DNA from: Pseudomonas sp. CCI4.2
GTDB lineage: Bacteria > Pseudomonadota > Gammaproteobacteria > Pseudomonadales > Pseudomonadaceae
Reading direction: 5' to 3'
Assembly (NCBI RefSeq): GCF_034350045.1
Contig: NZ_CP133781.1
Span: forward strand, 565,001-629,000
DNA: 64,000 nucleotides
The notes under the pieces were generated by a model that saw nothing but the letters and a program-made list of their open reading frames with translations, had not been told where the DNA came from and did not search any database. The translations under genes and the position numbers were made by a program. Below, in pieces: positions 1 through 9,957 of the stretch. Position 1 is the first letter of the stretch, and each line of letters starts with the position of its first letter.

Positions 1-555
<555 letters not shown>

Positions 556-702
556 AAACATCTTTGGGTTTTTAAAAAACCCTAAATTTAGCTCAGCAAT
601 CGTTGGTTATTCTTTGATTTCTCGCGGAGTAACTGGTGACTGCTGATAATCAGTTGACTTCAGTCTTACGGCACAAGCACCCACACGAATTGCTTGATTC
701 AA

Positions 703-714
703 TTGTTAAAGAGC
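703..714 (-). promoter_or_regulatory. rRNA leader boxA antitermination element
   Basis: The minus strand reads GCTCTTTAACAA, an excellent match to the boxA element of bacterial rRNA leaders, about 150 bases before the 16S 5' end. BoxA recruits the NusB/S10 antitermination complex so that the long untranslated rrn transcript is not terminated by Rho. The rest of 556-1145 holds the rRNA leader and promoters and no credible gene. Confidence 0.85.
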
Positions 715-749
715 GGTGGGTTGATTCTTTCGTCTCAACCGAGGCGCGC

Positions 750-777
750 ATTCTACAGCAGCGCCCGTTACTGTCAA
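750..777 (-). promoter_or_regulatory. rRNA promoter (proximal)
   Basis: On the minus strand: TTGACA (772-777), a 16-bp spacer, TAGAAT (750-755), then a G+C-rich GCGCGCC discriminator. A near-consensus box pair with short spacer and G+C-rich discriminator is the usual form of stringently controlled sigma-70 rRNA promoters. Confidence 0.85.
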
Positions 778-868
778 GCGGTTATTTCAAACACGTTTCA
801 AAGTTTCCTTTGCAACTTCAACCACTTGCGCTTCGATCAACTTCGCGTCTCTCGTCAGCGGGAGGCGA

Positions 869-896
869 ATTCTACAGCGTTTCAACTCGCTGTCAA
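869..896 (-). promoter_or_regulatory. rRNA promoter (middle)
   Basis: On the minus strand: TTGACA (891-896), a 16-bp spacer, TAGAAT (869-874), followed by TCGCCTC. Same architecture as the promoters on either side, 119 bp upstream of the proximal one. Confidence 0.82.
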
Positions 897-1013
897 CTGC
901 CTTTTTTCACCGCTTCCGATCACCGCGACCGAAGCCTCTTCCTCGCTGACAAATCTAGCTAACTCATTGATTACCAAGGAGTTTCCGTTTCATCTGCTCC
1001 GGAAGAGGTGCGA

Positions 1014-1041
1014 ATTATAGGCCCAGGAAAAGTTACGTCAA
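1014..1041 (-). promoter_or_regulatory. rRNA promoter (distal)
   Basis: On the minus strand: TTGACG (1036-1041), a 16-bp spacer, TATAAT (1014-1019), followed by TCGCACC. It is the most upstream of three in-line promoters and starts just beyond the terminator of the neighbouring transaminase gene, which shields the rrn operon from read-through. Confidence 0.8.
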
Positions 1042-1086
1042 TAGCTAATTTCAACTATCTGTCACATTGCTAGATTACATCGATAT

Positions 1087-1115
1087 AAAAAGGGGTGGGC
1101 CTCTCGGCTCACCCC
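1087..1115 (-). terminator. Intrinsic terminator of the transaminase gene
   Basis: On the minus strand, GGGGTGAGCC, a GAGA tetraloop and GGCCCACCCC form a strong stem, immediately followed by TTTTTATAT. It lies about 30 bases past the transaminase stop codon. Confidence 0.9.
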
Positions 1116-1145
1116 CTCTTTCAAGCGGCCCTTCTATATAGAAGA

Positions 1146-2492
1146 TCAGTCGATCTGGTTCAGCACCTCGCCCACCGCATCGAACAACCGATCCAGGTCC
1201 TCTGGCTTGCTATTAAAGGTAGGCCCAAACTGCAGCGTGTCGCCGCCAAAGCGTACATAGAAGCCAGCCTTCCAGAGTTTTATCCCTGCTTCATATGGAC
1301 GCACAATTGCATCGCCATCACGCGGGGCGATTTGGATCGCACCGGCCAGGCCGTAGTTGCGGATGTCCACGACGTTTTTCGTACCCTTGATGCCGTGCAA
1401 CACCTTTTCAAAATGCGGTGCAACCTCGGCGACCTGTTGAACCAGATTCTCCCGATGCAGCAACTCCAGGGAAGCCAGTCCAGCAGCGCACGCAACCGGG
1501 TGCGCTGAGTAGGTGTAGCCGTGTGGAAATTCGACCGCATATTCCGGCGTCGGTTGGTTCATGAAGGTTTGATAGATCTCAGTACTGGCGATAACTGCCC
1601 CCATGGGGATCGCGCCATTAGTGATTTGCTTGGCAATACACATAAGGTCCGGCGTTACGCCAAAGCTGTCCGCACCAAACATTGAGCCAGTACGGCCAAA
1701 CCCGGTGATGACTTCATCGAAGATCAGCAAGATGTTGTGCTGATCGCAAATCTCCCGAAGACGTTTCAGATAGCCTTGTGGCGGCACCAACACACCGGCC
1801 GAACCGGCCATGGGCTCGACAATCACAGCGGCAATGTTGGACGCGTCGTGCAGCTCAATCAATTTGAGCATTTCATCCGCCAGTGCAATACCACCCAGCT
1901 CGGGCATACCCCGCGAAAAAGCGTTGCTGGCCAACAAGGTGTGGGGCAGATGATCGACATCCATGAGCTGGCCAAACATTTTGCGGTTGCCGTTGACGCC
2001 GCCCAGGCTAGTGCCCGCGATATTGACACCGTGATAACCGCGGGCCCGGCCGATCATCTTGGTTTTGGTGGCCTGCCCTTTCAACCTCCAATAAGCCCGC
2101 ACCATCTTGACCGCCGTATCCGCACATTCGGAACCAGAGTTGGTATAGAAGACGTGGTTCAAATTACCTGGAGTTAGCTCGGTGATTTTCTCTGCCAACT
2201 GAAACGACAACGGGTGACCATGCTGGAACGCCGGCGAGTAATCGAGCGTCCCCAACTGGCGCGATACAGCCTCTTGAATCTCCTTGCGCGTATGCCCGGC
2301 ACCACAGGTCCACAACCCAGACAATGAGTCGTAAATCTTGCGGCCTTGATCATCAGTCAGGTAACTGCCATGGGCTGCAACGATGAGCCGAGGGTCTCGC
2401 TGAAAACTACGGTTGGCGGTGTACGGCATCCAATGAGCGTCGAGCTTCAATTGGCTGGCCAACGATGTTTCAGCAGTTTCGGGAAGATTCAT
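1146..2492 (-). CDS. Omega-amino acid (beta-alanine):pyruvate aminotransferase
   Basis: Class III PLP-dependent transaminase of 448 residues, full length for the family. It moves the amino group of beta-alanine and other omega-amino acids to pyruvate, giving malonate semialdehyde and alanine in the cytosol; beta-alanine is the end product of reductive pyrimidine breakdown. Seen in the sequence: the PLP-binding Asp259 in LLIFDE and the Schiff-base Lys288 in CIAKQITNGA, the same number as in the characterised Pseudomonas enzyme. It is divergent from the LysR gene at 2617, the arrangement of PA0132/PA0133 in P. aeruginosa, so that LysR protein is its probable regulator. A terminator follows. Confidence 0.93.
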   Translation of the reverse strand: MNLPETAETSLASQLKLDAHWMPYTANRSFQRDPRLIVAAHGSYLTDDQGRKIYDSLSGLWTCGAGHTRKEIQEAVSRQLGTLDYSPAFQHGHPLSFQLAEKITELTPGNLNHVFYTNSGSECADTAVKMVRAYWRLKGQATKTKMIGRARGYHGVNIAGTSLGGVNGNRKMFGQLMDVDHLPHTLLASNAFSRGMPELGGIALADEMLKLIELHDASNIAAVIVEPMAGSAGVLVPPQGYLKRLREICDQHNILLIFDEVITGFGRTGSMFGADSFGVTPDLMCIAKQITNGAIPMGAVIASTEIYQTFMNQPTPEYAVEFPHGYTYSAHPVACAAGLASLELLHRENLVQQVAEVAPHFEKVLHGIKGTKNVVDIRNYGLAGAIQIAPRDGDAIVRPYEAGIKLWKAGFYVRFGGDTLQFGPTFNSKPEDLDRLFDAVGEVLNQID

Positions 2493-2616
2493 GGGTGCAA
2501 CTACCTCGAGGGCGAAGGGGCAGCCGATTGAGCGGCGTTGTTGCAGCTACGTTGCCATGGGCATAAAGTTTGAAAAACCCTACTTTTAAGATCTTCAGTT
2601 AGCCGATGACTAAACT

Positions 2617-3537
2617 ATGAGTACTCGTAGGCCCGATCCATTGGCCCAAGTCAGCGACTTCGACGTGCGCTTGCTGCGTATCTTCCGAAGCGTAGTCGAA
2701 TGCGGCGGCTTCTCGGCCGCCGAAAGTGCGCTGGGTATAGGCCGCTCGGCGATCAGTCAGCAAATGAGCGACCTAGAGCAGCGCTTGGGATTACGCCTGT
2801 GCCAGCGGGGGCGGGCGGGGTTTTCTCTGACGGAAGAAGGCCGGGAAGTCTATCAATCAGCTCTGCAACTGTTGGGCGCACTGGAAAGTTTTCGCACTGA
2901 GGTCAACGGCCTGCACCTGCATTTACGCGGAGAACTGAACATTGGCTTGACTGACAACCTCGTCACCCTCCCCCATATGCGCATTACCCATGCACTGGCC
3001 CAATTGAAGGAGCGTGGGCCGGACGTACATATCAACATCCGAATGATCGCGCCCAACGAAGTTGAACAAGGCGTGCTTGATGGGCGTTTGCACTTGGGCG
3101 TCGTCCCTCAGGCCAGTGCTTTGTCCGGACTTGAATATCAACCGTTGTACAGCGAGCGATCACTGCTCTATTGCGCAGTAGGTCATCCGCTCTTCTATAT
3201 GGACGATGCGGCACTCACCGACGCCCGATTAGATGAACAAGACGCCATCACACCGACCTTCCGATTGCCAGCCGACATTCAAGCGCATTACCAAGCGCTG
3301 AACTGCACCGCCAGCGCCTCTGATCGCGAAGGGATGGCCTTCCTTATTCTCACAGGACGCTACATCGGTTACTTGCCGGATCACTACGCCAACTTATGGG
3401 TGCAGCAAGGCCGACTTCGCGCCTTAAAACCCTCCACACGCTTTTATGACCTGACACTGGCGTCAGTCACACGCAAAGGCCGACGCCCTCATCTGGTGCT
3501 GGAAAGCTTTCTAAACAGTCTTGCCGCAACACGCTGA
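2617..3537 (+). CDS. LysR-family regulator, divergent from the transaminase
   Basis: 306-residue LysR-type regulator. An N-terminal winged helix (about residues 12-72, with GFSAAESALGIGRSAISQQM as helix-turn-helix) is followed by a periplasmic-binding-like effector domain (about 95-300). The 124-bp gap to the divergently transcribed transaminase fits a shared operator region. By family behaviour and gene position it probably controls beta-alanine or pyrimidine-breakdown genes; the inducer cannot be told from the sequence. The start at ATG is chosen because the HTH begins at the usual distance. Confidence 0.88.
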   Translation: MSTRRPDPLAQVSDFDVRLLRIFRSVVECGGFSAAESALGIGRSAISQQMSDLEQRLGLRLCQRGRAGFSLTEEGREVYQSALQLLGALESFRTEVNGLHLHLRGELNIGLTDNLVTLPHMRITHALAQLKERGPDVHINIRMIAPNEVEQGVLDGRLHLGVVPQASALSGLEYQPLYSERSLLYCAVGHPLFYMDDAALTDARLDEQDAITPTFRLPADIQAHYQALNCTASASDREGMAFLILTGRYIGYLPDHYANLWVQQGRLRALKPSTRFYDLTLASVTRKGRRPHLVLESFLNSLAATR

Positions 3538-3709
3538 TGCACTGCGTCCTGATTTTCTGTCAAGTCAGGTCATACCAAACCCTCTTAATAAATTATTACT
3601 GATTGATTTGTATATATTTATTACGACAACAAACATTATTAGCTGAACACTTGGACAGCTTTTTGCAGAGCCTCAGCCAATCCTTAATTTTCCGCACCGA
3701 GAGAGCGCT

Positions 3710-5101
3710 ATGCAGCCTGAAGCTTCATCCCACACAGACCTGATCTTCGGGTTGAATGATCGGCCCAAACCGCTGCCGGCCATGCTCGCAGCTTTGCAAC
3801 ATGTCCTCGCCAGCTTCGTGGGGATTATTACCCCACCGCTGATCATTGCCTCGGCACTGGGATTGACGGCTTACCTGCCCTACCTGATCAGCACGGCCTT
3901 GATGGTATCCGGCGTAGGAACCTTCATTCAGGCCCGACGCCCTTTCGGCATTGGCGCAGGCATGATTTGTCTCCAAGGCACCAGCTTTTCCTTTCTGGGC
4001 GCAATACTGTCAGCGGGGTTTATGGTCAAACAACGGGGCGGCAGTCCAGAAGACGTCTTGGCGATGATTTTTGGTCTCTGCTTTTTTGGGGCGCTGGTGC
4101 AAATCGTCCTCAGCCGATTTATTGGCCAGTTGCGCAAGGTCATCACGCCCTTGGTGACGGGCATCGTCATCACCCTGATTGGCGTAAGCCTGATAAATGT
4201 CGGCGTTACCGACTTGGGTGGAGGCTTCAATGCCGCTGACTTCGGTGAGCCGGTGAATGTGGGGCTTGGTGTTTTTGTGCTGCTGGTCATCGTACTGCTC
4301 AACCGCTCGAATACCCCTTGGATACGTCTTTGCGCGATCATCCTCGGCTTGGCATTTGGCAGTCTCGCCGCCTGGTTCTGCGGAAAACTCGTGCCTCACG
4401 CCATCACTGGCGGCCCGATCATCAATTTGCCGATACCGTTTAAATTTGGCTTTAGCTTTGATTGGACGGCTTTTCTACCCGTGGCGCTGATCTACCTGAT
4501 CAGCACTATCGAGACCGTGGGTGATTTGACAGCCAACTGCATGTTGTCGCGGCAACCCATTACTGGCCCAACCTATATTGGCCGGCTCAAAGGCGGCGTA
4601 CTAGGGGACGGGGTAAGCTGCCTTATTGCTGCCACCTTCGGCGCCTTCCCCAACACGACCTTCGCCCAGAACAATGGCGTAATCCAACTGACCGGCGTTG
4701 CCAGCCGTTATATCGGCCTGTATATCGGCGTATTGCTGTTCGTGCTGGGGTTGTTCCCGATGATTGGCGCACTGCTTCAGCAAATTCCAAAACCGGTACT
4801 CGGCGGCGCAACCCTCGTTATGTTTGGCAGCGTCGCAGCGGCGGGTGTGCGTATTTTGTCCCAAGCACCGCTGGACCGTCGAAGCATGCTCATCATTGCC
4901 GTGTCATTCGGGGTAGGCATGGGCATCGCTGCGCAACCGACACTGCTCAGTCATTTGCCAAAAATAATCCAGACACTGTTTGACTCTGCCATCACAAGTG
5001 GCGGCATTACCGCCATTGTGATGTGCATACTGTTACCTGAACGTCATATCCCGACTCAAGCGGCCCATCCCGAGCCGGGACCTGATGCGTTGAAGCATTA
5101 A
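3710..5101 (+). CDS. NCS2-family nucleobase:cation symporter (xanthine/urate/uracil type)
   Basis: 463-residue inner-membrane transporter of the nucleobase-cation symporter-2 family, with about 12-14 hydrophobic segments. The family signature QNNGVIQLTG begins at Gln320, and Glu268 in STIETVGD occupies the conserved substrate-site position of the preceding core helix. Family members import xanthine, uric acid or uracil with protons or sodium; the exact substrate is not decidable here. A RutR-like regulator follows 85 bp downstream and the beta-alanine transaminase lies just upstream, which points to purine or pyrimidine salvage. The upstream gap (3538-3709) is A+T-rich and probably holds the promoter. 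Confidence 0.9.
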   Translation: MQPEASSHTDLIFGLNDRPKPLPAMLAALQHVLASFVGIITPPLIIASALGLTAYLPYLISTALMVSGVGTFIQARRPFGIGAGMICLQGTSFSFLGAILSAGFMVKQRGGSPEDVLAMIFGLCFFGALVQIVLSRFIGQLRKVITPLVTGIVITLIGVSLINVGVTDLGGGFNAADFGEPVNVGLGVFVLLVIVLLNRSNTPWIRLCAIILGLAFGSLAAWFCGKLVPHAITGGPIINLPIPFKFGFSFDWTAFLPVALIYLISTIETVGDLTANCMLSRQPITGPTYIGRLKGGVLGDGVSCLIAATFGAFPNTTFAQNNGVIQLTGVASRYIGLYIGVLLFVLGLFPMIGALLQQIPKPVLGGATLVMFGSVAAAGVRILSQAPLDRRSMLIIAVSFGVGMGIAAQPTLLSHLPKIIQTLFDSAITSGGITAIVMCILLPERHIPTQAAHPEPGPDALKH

Positions 5102-5186
5102 ATTTGCACTGTAACCACTTGTCGGATCGATGCGGGTGCGTTATCTGTTCACATGATGCAGCCCATACTCCGTTTGGAACCGCCCA

Positions 5187-5852
5187 ATGACCTTTGAAGT
5201 CCCAGCGCACAGCACAGACGCCATCGCTAAACCTGCCAGCCGTATTCGTCAGAAAAACGAAGAGACGATCATTAAAGCTGCTGAAGACGAGTTCGCCCGT
5301 CACGGCTTCAAAGGCACGAGTATGAATACCGTTGCGCAGAATGCGGGGCTGCCCAAAGCCAACCTGCACTACTACTTCACCAACAAACTCGGGCTGTACA
5401 TCGCCGTCTTGAGCAACATCCTCGAGTTGTGGGACAGCACCTTTAACTCCCTTAACGGAGATGATGATCCCGCCGAGGCCTTAACCCGTTACATCCGCGC
5501 AAAAATGGAGTTTTCTCGTCGTCAGCCACAAGCTTCGCGGATCTTCGCGATGGAAATCATCAGCGGTGGCGAGTGCTTGAACGAATATTTCAGCCAGGAC
5601 TACCGCGCTTGGTTCCAAAGTCGGGCTGCTGTGTTTCAGAGCTGGATTGACGCTGGAAAAATGGACCCGGTCGACCCCGTGCATTTGATCTTCCTGCTGT
5701 GGGGCAGCACCCAACATTACGCGGACTTCGCCACTCAGATTTGTCGCGTAACCGGCCGTACGCGCCTGACCAAGCAGGACATGGAAGACGCCGGTGACAA
5801 CTTGATTCGGATCATTCTCAAAGGCTGCGGGCTAACGCCTCCAGCTGCCTGA
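5187..5852 (+). CDS. TetR-family regulator, RutR-like
   Basis: 221-residue TetR-type repressor. The DNA-binding domain spans about residues 22-82, with an HTH around GTSMNTVAQNAGLPKANLHYY; the ligand-binding domain resembles the RutR/YcdC C-terminal family (pattern around QPQASRIFAMEIISGG and FLLWGSTQHYADF). RutR proteins sense uracil or thymine and control pyrimidine use and transport. Location directly after the nucleobase permease supports the same theme. Ligand assignment is inference. Confidence 0.85.
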   Translation: MTFEVPAHSTDAIAKPASRIRQKNEETIIKAAEDEFARHGFKGTSMNTVAQNAGLPKANLHYYFTNKLGLYIAVLSNILELWDSTFNSLNGDDDPAEALTRYIRAKMEFSRRQPQASRIFAMEIISGGECLNEYFSQDYRAWFQSRAAVFQSWIDAGKMDPVDPVHLIFLLWGSTQHYADFATQICRVTGRTRLTKQDMEDAGDNLIRIILKGCGLTPPAA

Positions 5853-5879
5853 GCGCGCACGCTCTCAGCGGCGTTTTTT
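5851..5879 (+). terminator. Intrinsic terminator after the TetR gene
   Basis: GAGCG-CGCA-CGCTC stem-loop beginning at the stop codon, extended by a looser outer pairing of AACGCC inside the coding end with GGCGTT, and ending in TTTTTT. Confidence 0.65.
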
Positions 5880-5905
5880 GTCTCGTCGATAGTTGGAACC
5901 TAGTC

Positions 5906-6514
5906 ATGCCTTTTACCCTCATCGGCGCTTGCGAGTACCGGGAAGAAATTCGCAAAAGCCGCTTCATCACCCTCGCCGCACCCATCCTTAGCGCTGCCGA
6001 TGCCCAAGCGTTCATCGAGCAACACAGCGACTTGAACGCTACTCACAATTGCTGGGCGTGGAAACTGGCCGATCAGTACCGAAGCAGTGACGACGGCGAG
6101 CCCGGCGGCACAGCAGGTCGCCCGATCCTGGCAGCCATTGAAGCGCAAGATTTCGACCAAGTTGTTGTGCTGGTCATTCGCTGGTACGGCGGTATCCAAC
6201 TGGGCACTGGCGGTTTAGCCCGGGCGTACGGCGGCGGCGCCAACAAATGCCTGCAAAAAGCTGAACGCGTACCTCTCATTCATCGAGTAGGACTCAGCTT
6301 TGATTGCGGTTTCAGCGAGCTTGCGATGGCTAAAGTACGCCTGGCCGAACTGAACGGGCTGGTGCTTAACGAAGCATTTACCGCCAACGGGGTGGAACTT
6401 AACATCTCGCTCGGCCCTGAACACATTGAAACCCTCCAACGCCAACTGGCTGATCTCAGCCGTGGACGGATTGTCGTCCAACGCGGATCTGACGACGAAC
6501 ACAGCGGACATTAA
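5906..6514 (+). CDS. yigZ: YigZ/IMPACT family protein
   Basis: 202 residues, the usual length. The N-terminal IMPACT (UPF0029) domain carries the conserved blocks THNCWAWK, SDDGEPGGTAGRPI and VLVIRWYGGIQLGTGGLARA; the C-terminal DUF1949-like domain has a ferredoxin-like fold. YigZ proteins are cytosolic and widely conserved; eukaryotic IMPACT modulates translation-stress kinase Gcn2, but the bacterial role is not settled. It stands alone here, 53 bp after the TetR gene and beyond its terminator. Confidence 0.9.
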   Translation: MPFTLIGACEYREEIRKSRFITLAAPILSAADAQAFIEQHSDLNATHNCWAWKLADQYRSSDDGEPGGTAGRPILAAIEAQDFDQVVVLVIRWYGGIQLGTGGLARAYGGGANKCLQKAERVPLIHRVGLSFDCGFSELAMAKVRLAELNGLVLNEAFTANGVELNISLGPEHIETLQRQLADLSRGRIVVQRGSDDEHSGH

Positions 6515-6919
6515 GTTGCCCACATCTGTTGTGCACCCGGCTGTGGATAACCTGAGTACACCCGCCTGCACCCCCCAGTGCATATGGCTTCGCGCCGATT
6601 GATTACTTATTGACCATATTTCTCACTGATGGAGAAAAATCCGATAAAACAGGCAGTTAGCGCGACTTATCGCAACACGATCCAATACGCCAAGCGCTTA
6701 TTCCGTCAACTTGGGCTTGCACACAATTACTGTGGACCACTCTGTGGATAACCCGTGCAAGAGTGCCGTAAACACAGGCGTTTCATGGCGTGCGCCTTAG
6801 TGTTCGATTTTTGCGCAATTCGTACAAAGGCCGAACGGCTTATCTTTTCTGCAACAAGACGTGGACCCGCGTTGTCCACTGACTCCAGACCCTCACGCAT
6901 CGAAACAAGGAGTTCATCT
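6515..6919 (+). promoter_or_regulatory. 405-base non-coding gap with two perfect DnaA boxes
   Basis: No credible gene. Two copies of TGTGGATAA, the exact complement of the DnaA box TTATCCACA, occur at 6542-6550 and 6743-6751 in the same orientation, about 200 bp apart, both inside CTGTGGATAACC. A near-match TGTGGACCA lies at 6731. The stretch between them is A+T-rich for this genome. DnaA binding is inferred from motif identity only. The region also has to hold the promoter of the SDR gene. Confidence 0.5.
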
Positions 6920-7606
6920 ATGCCCGTTAACAAAACCGCATTAATCATTGGCGCTTCCCGAGGTTTAGGCCTTGGCTTGGTTCAGCGCCTGTCCGAACAA
7001 GGTTGGCAGGTGACTGCCACGGTGCGGGATCTGCATAAACCCGGTGGTCCGCAAACCATTCCAGAAGTATCGGTCGAGACGCTGGACATCAATGACCTCC
7101 ACTCCGTGGACGCCTTTACTGCGAAGCTTAAGGGCCAAGTCTTCGATCTGTTGTTTGTCAATGCAGGCGTCAGCGGGCCTAGACCCCAAAGCGCTGCGCA
7201 AGCGACCGCGCAAGAGTTGGGTGATTTGTTCCTGACCAACGCGACAGCGCCCGTCCGGTTGGCTGGACGGATGATTCAACAAATTCGCCCGGACACCGGC
7301 GTGTTGGCATTCATGAGCTCGGTGCTTGGCAGCGTTATGTGCCCGCAAGGCAATGACATGGCGCTCTACAAAGCCAGCAAAGCGGCGTTGAACTCAATCA
7401 CCAACAGTTTCGTTACCGAACTTCCAGAACCACGGCCGACGGTACTCTCCATGCATCCGGGCTGGGTGAAAACCGACATGGGTGGCGAAGGCGCCGACAT
7501 CGACGTGCACACCAGTACCGAAGGAATAGTGACGCAGATAAATGCGTATGCGGGCAAAGGTGGGCATCACTTCATCAACTACAAGGGAGAACCCATCCCC
7601 TGGTAG
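6920..7606 (+). CDS. Short-chain dehydrogenase/reductase
   Basis: 228-residue classical SDR. The NAD(P)-binding motif is near the N terminus (IIGASRGLGLGLV), NAG is present in FVNAGVSG, and the catalytic Ser and Tyr-x3-Lys are in FMSSVLGSV and LYKASKAAL. It is close to the YciK/sniffer-like small SDRs. The ATG at 6920 is preferred over upstream in-frame starts because AAGGAG sits ten bases ahead and the Rossmann motif then begins at the right place. Substrate unknown. Confidence 0.87.
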   Translation: MPVNKTALIIGASRGLGLGLVQRLSEQGWQVTATVRDLHKPGGPQTIPEVSVETLDINDLHSVDAFTAKLKGQVFDLLFVNAGVSGPRPQSAAQATAQELGDLFLTNATAPVRLAGRMIQQIRPDTGVLAFMSSVLGSVMCPQGNDMALYKASKAALNSITNSFVTELPEPRPTVLSMHPGWVKTDMGGEGADIDVHTSTEGIVTQINAYAGKGGHHFINYKGEPIPW

Positions 7607-7627
7607 GCCAAACGCGCTATTGGCGGA

Positions 7628-7646
7628 AGGCGCCGCAACGGCGCCT
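7628..7646. terminator. Hairpin between the convergent SDR and antiporter genes
   Basis: Perfect 8-bp stem AGGCGCCG with CAA loop and CGGCGCCT, in the gap between two converging genes. There is no T-tract on either side, so a terminator role is only likely from position. Confidence 0.45.
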
Positions 7647-8734
7647 CAAACCCCTAGCAGCGACAGCATGATGAAGGTCGCGAACAATACAAAATGGGTC
7701 ATGCCTTCGATGGCGTTGGTTTCGCCATCGTTCAGGTTGATCGCACTTACCAGCAAGGTGATGAACACCATGACCGTTTGCACCGGCGTCATCGCCATCT
7801 GGAACGGCTGACCGCTATAAAGCGCCATCGCCTCCATGACCGGGACGGTCAGGATCACCGTCGACAACGACGCGCCCAACGCAATATTGACCACCGATTG
7901 CATGCGGTTAGCCAAGGCTGCGCGTAACGCGGTCAGTATTTCCGGCGCGGCAGAAATCGCTGCTACCAAAATGGCCGTCATCACCGGAGGTGCGCCCGTC
8001 CCTTCCAAACCGAGGTCTACCGTTTTCGACATCACTTCCGCCAGCGCACCAATCACCACAACGCCGAACACCAAGGTGCCGACAGAGCGGCTCAAGTTGA
8101 TCGGCGGTTCGTCTTCAGTGGGTTGGTTTCTACGTTTCTTCTGGGGATAGCTGTAGCTGAAAAAGTAACTGTGCGGTCCCACCTGCATCCGCAAAAACAG
8201 CGCGTACAACACCACCATCGCGCCAATGGTAAACGCCGAATAAATTTTCCAGTCACCTTCTGGAATAAATTCTGGCACCACCATGGAGACGCCCATCGCG
8301 GTGAGAATCATCACGCTGTAGGTGCGCGCCGAATCGTCGTTATACGACTGCTCGCCGTGCTTGAGCCCCCCCATCAAGGCGGCTAGGCCGAGAATGCCGT
8401 TGATATCGAGCATCACCGCGGAATAAATCGTGTCACGAACCAGCGTCGGCGACGGCTCGTTGCTCATCATGATCGCTAGGATCACCACTTCAACTAACAC
8501 CGCCGCCAACGTCAAAATCATCGTGCCGTAGGGATCACCCACTTTATGGGCCAGTAACTCAGCATGATGGGCCACACGCATAGAGGCGCAGACGATTGCG
8601 ACAATTAACGCGATCCCGCCGGCCAGCGCTATGCCCTGACCATGACTCAGCAACCAATGCTCAAAGGGGAATGCAACAAAAGCAGCAAGAATTGCCAACA
8701 GCAGAAACTTCTCGTCTTTCAAATAGGTCAGCAT
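7646..8734 (-). CDS. chaA: ChaA-type calcium(sodium):proton antiporter
   Basis: 362-residue inner-membrane CaCA-family exchanger with about 11 hydrophobic segments in two inverted halves. The repeated acidic motifs of the family are visible: VEVVILAIM in the first half and AAISAAPEILTALRAA in the second. ChaA proteins export Ca2+ or Na+ (and K+) in exchange for protons at alkaline pH. The start is set at the ATG at 8734, preceded by AAGGG at good spacing; the longer reading would begin with a TTG at 8764. A pentanucleotide repeat lies about 40 bp upstream. Confidence 0.85.
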   Translation of the reverse strand: MLTYLKDEKFLLLAILAAFVAFPFEHWLLSHGQGIALAGGIALIVAIVCASMRVAHHAELLAHKVGDPYGTMILTLAAVLVEVVILAIMMSNEPSPTLVRDTIYSAVMLDINGILGLAALMGGLKHGEQSYNDDSARTYSVMILTAMGVSMVVPEFIPEGDWKIYSAFTIGAMVVLYALFLRMQVGPHSYFFSYSYPQKKRRNQPTEDEPPINLSRSVGTLVFGVVVIGALAEVMSKTVDLGLEGTGAPPVMTAILVAAISAAPEILTALRAALANRMQSVVNIALGASLSTVILTVPVMEAMALYSGQPFQMAMTPVQTVMVFITLLVSAINLNDGETNAIEGMTHFVLFATFIMLSLLGV

Positions 8735-8775
8735 TGGTGCCCTTGGCGTGAAAGTGTCGAGCAAGAGGAAGGTGA

Positions 8776-9906
<1,131 letters not shown>

Positions 9907-9911
9907 TAGGC

Positions 9912-9949
9912 CGTTGATGTGTTCCCGTGGAAAAGGGAACACATCAACG
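9912..9949. terminator. Perfect 15-bp hairpin between convergent genes
   Basis: CGTTGATGTGTTCCC (9912-9926), eight-base loop, exact complement (9935-9949). It starts six bases after the adenine deaminase stop and ends eight bases before the stop of the convergent regulator. It lacks a T-run, but stem length and position suggest a bidirectional transcription stop. Confidence 0.65.
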
Positions 9950-9957
9950 AGGCAGCA

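Noticed and set aside
636..1020. Two 108-residue plus-strand frames in the rRNA leader
   Set aside because: They run antisense through the boxA and rRNA promoters, have no ribosome site and no protein-like composition.
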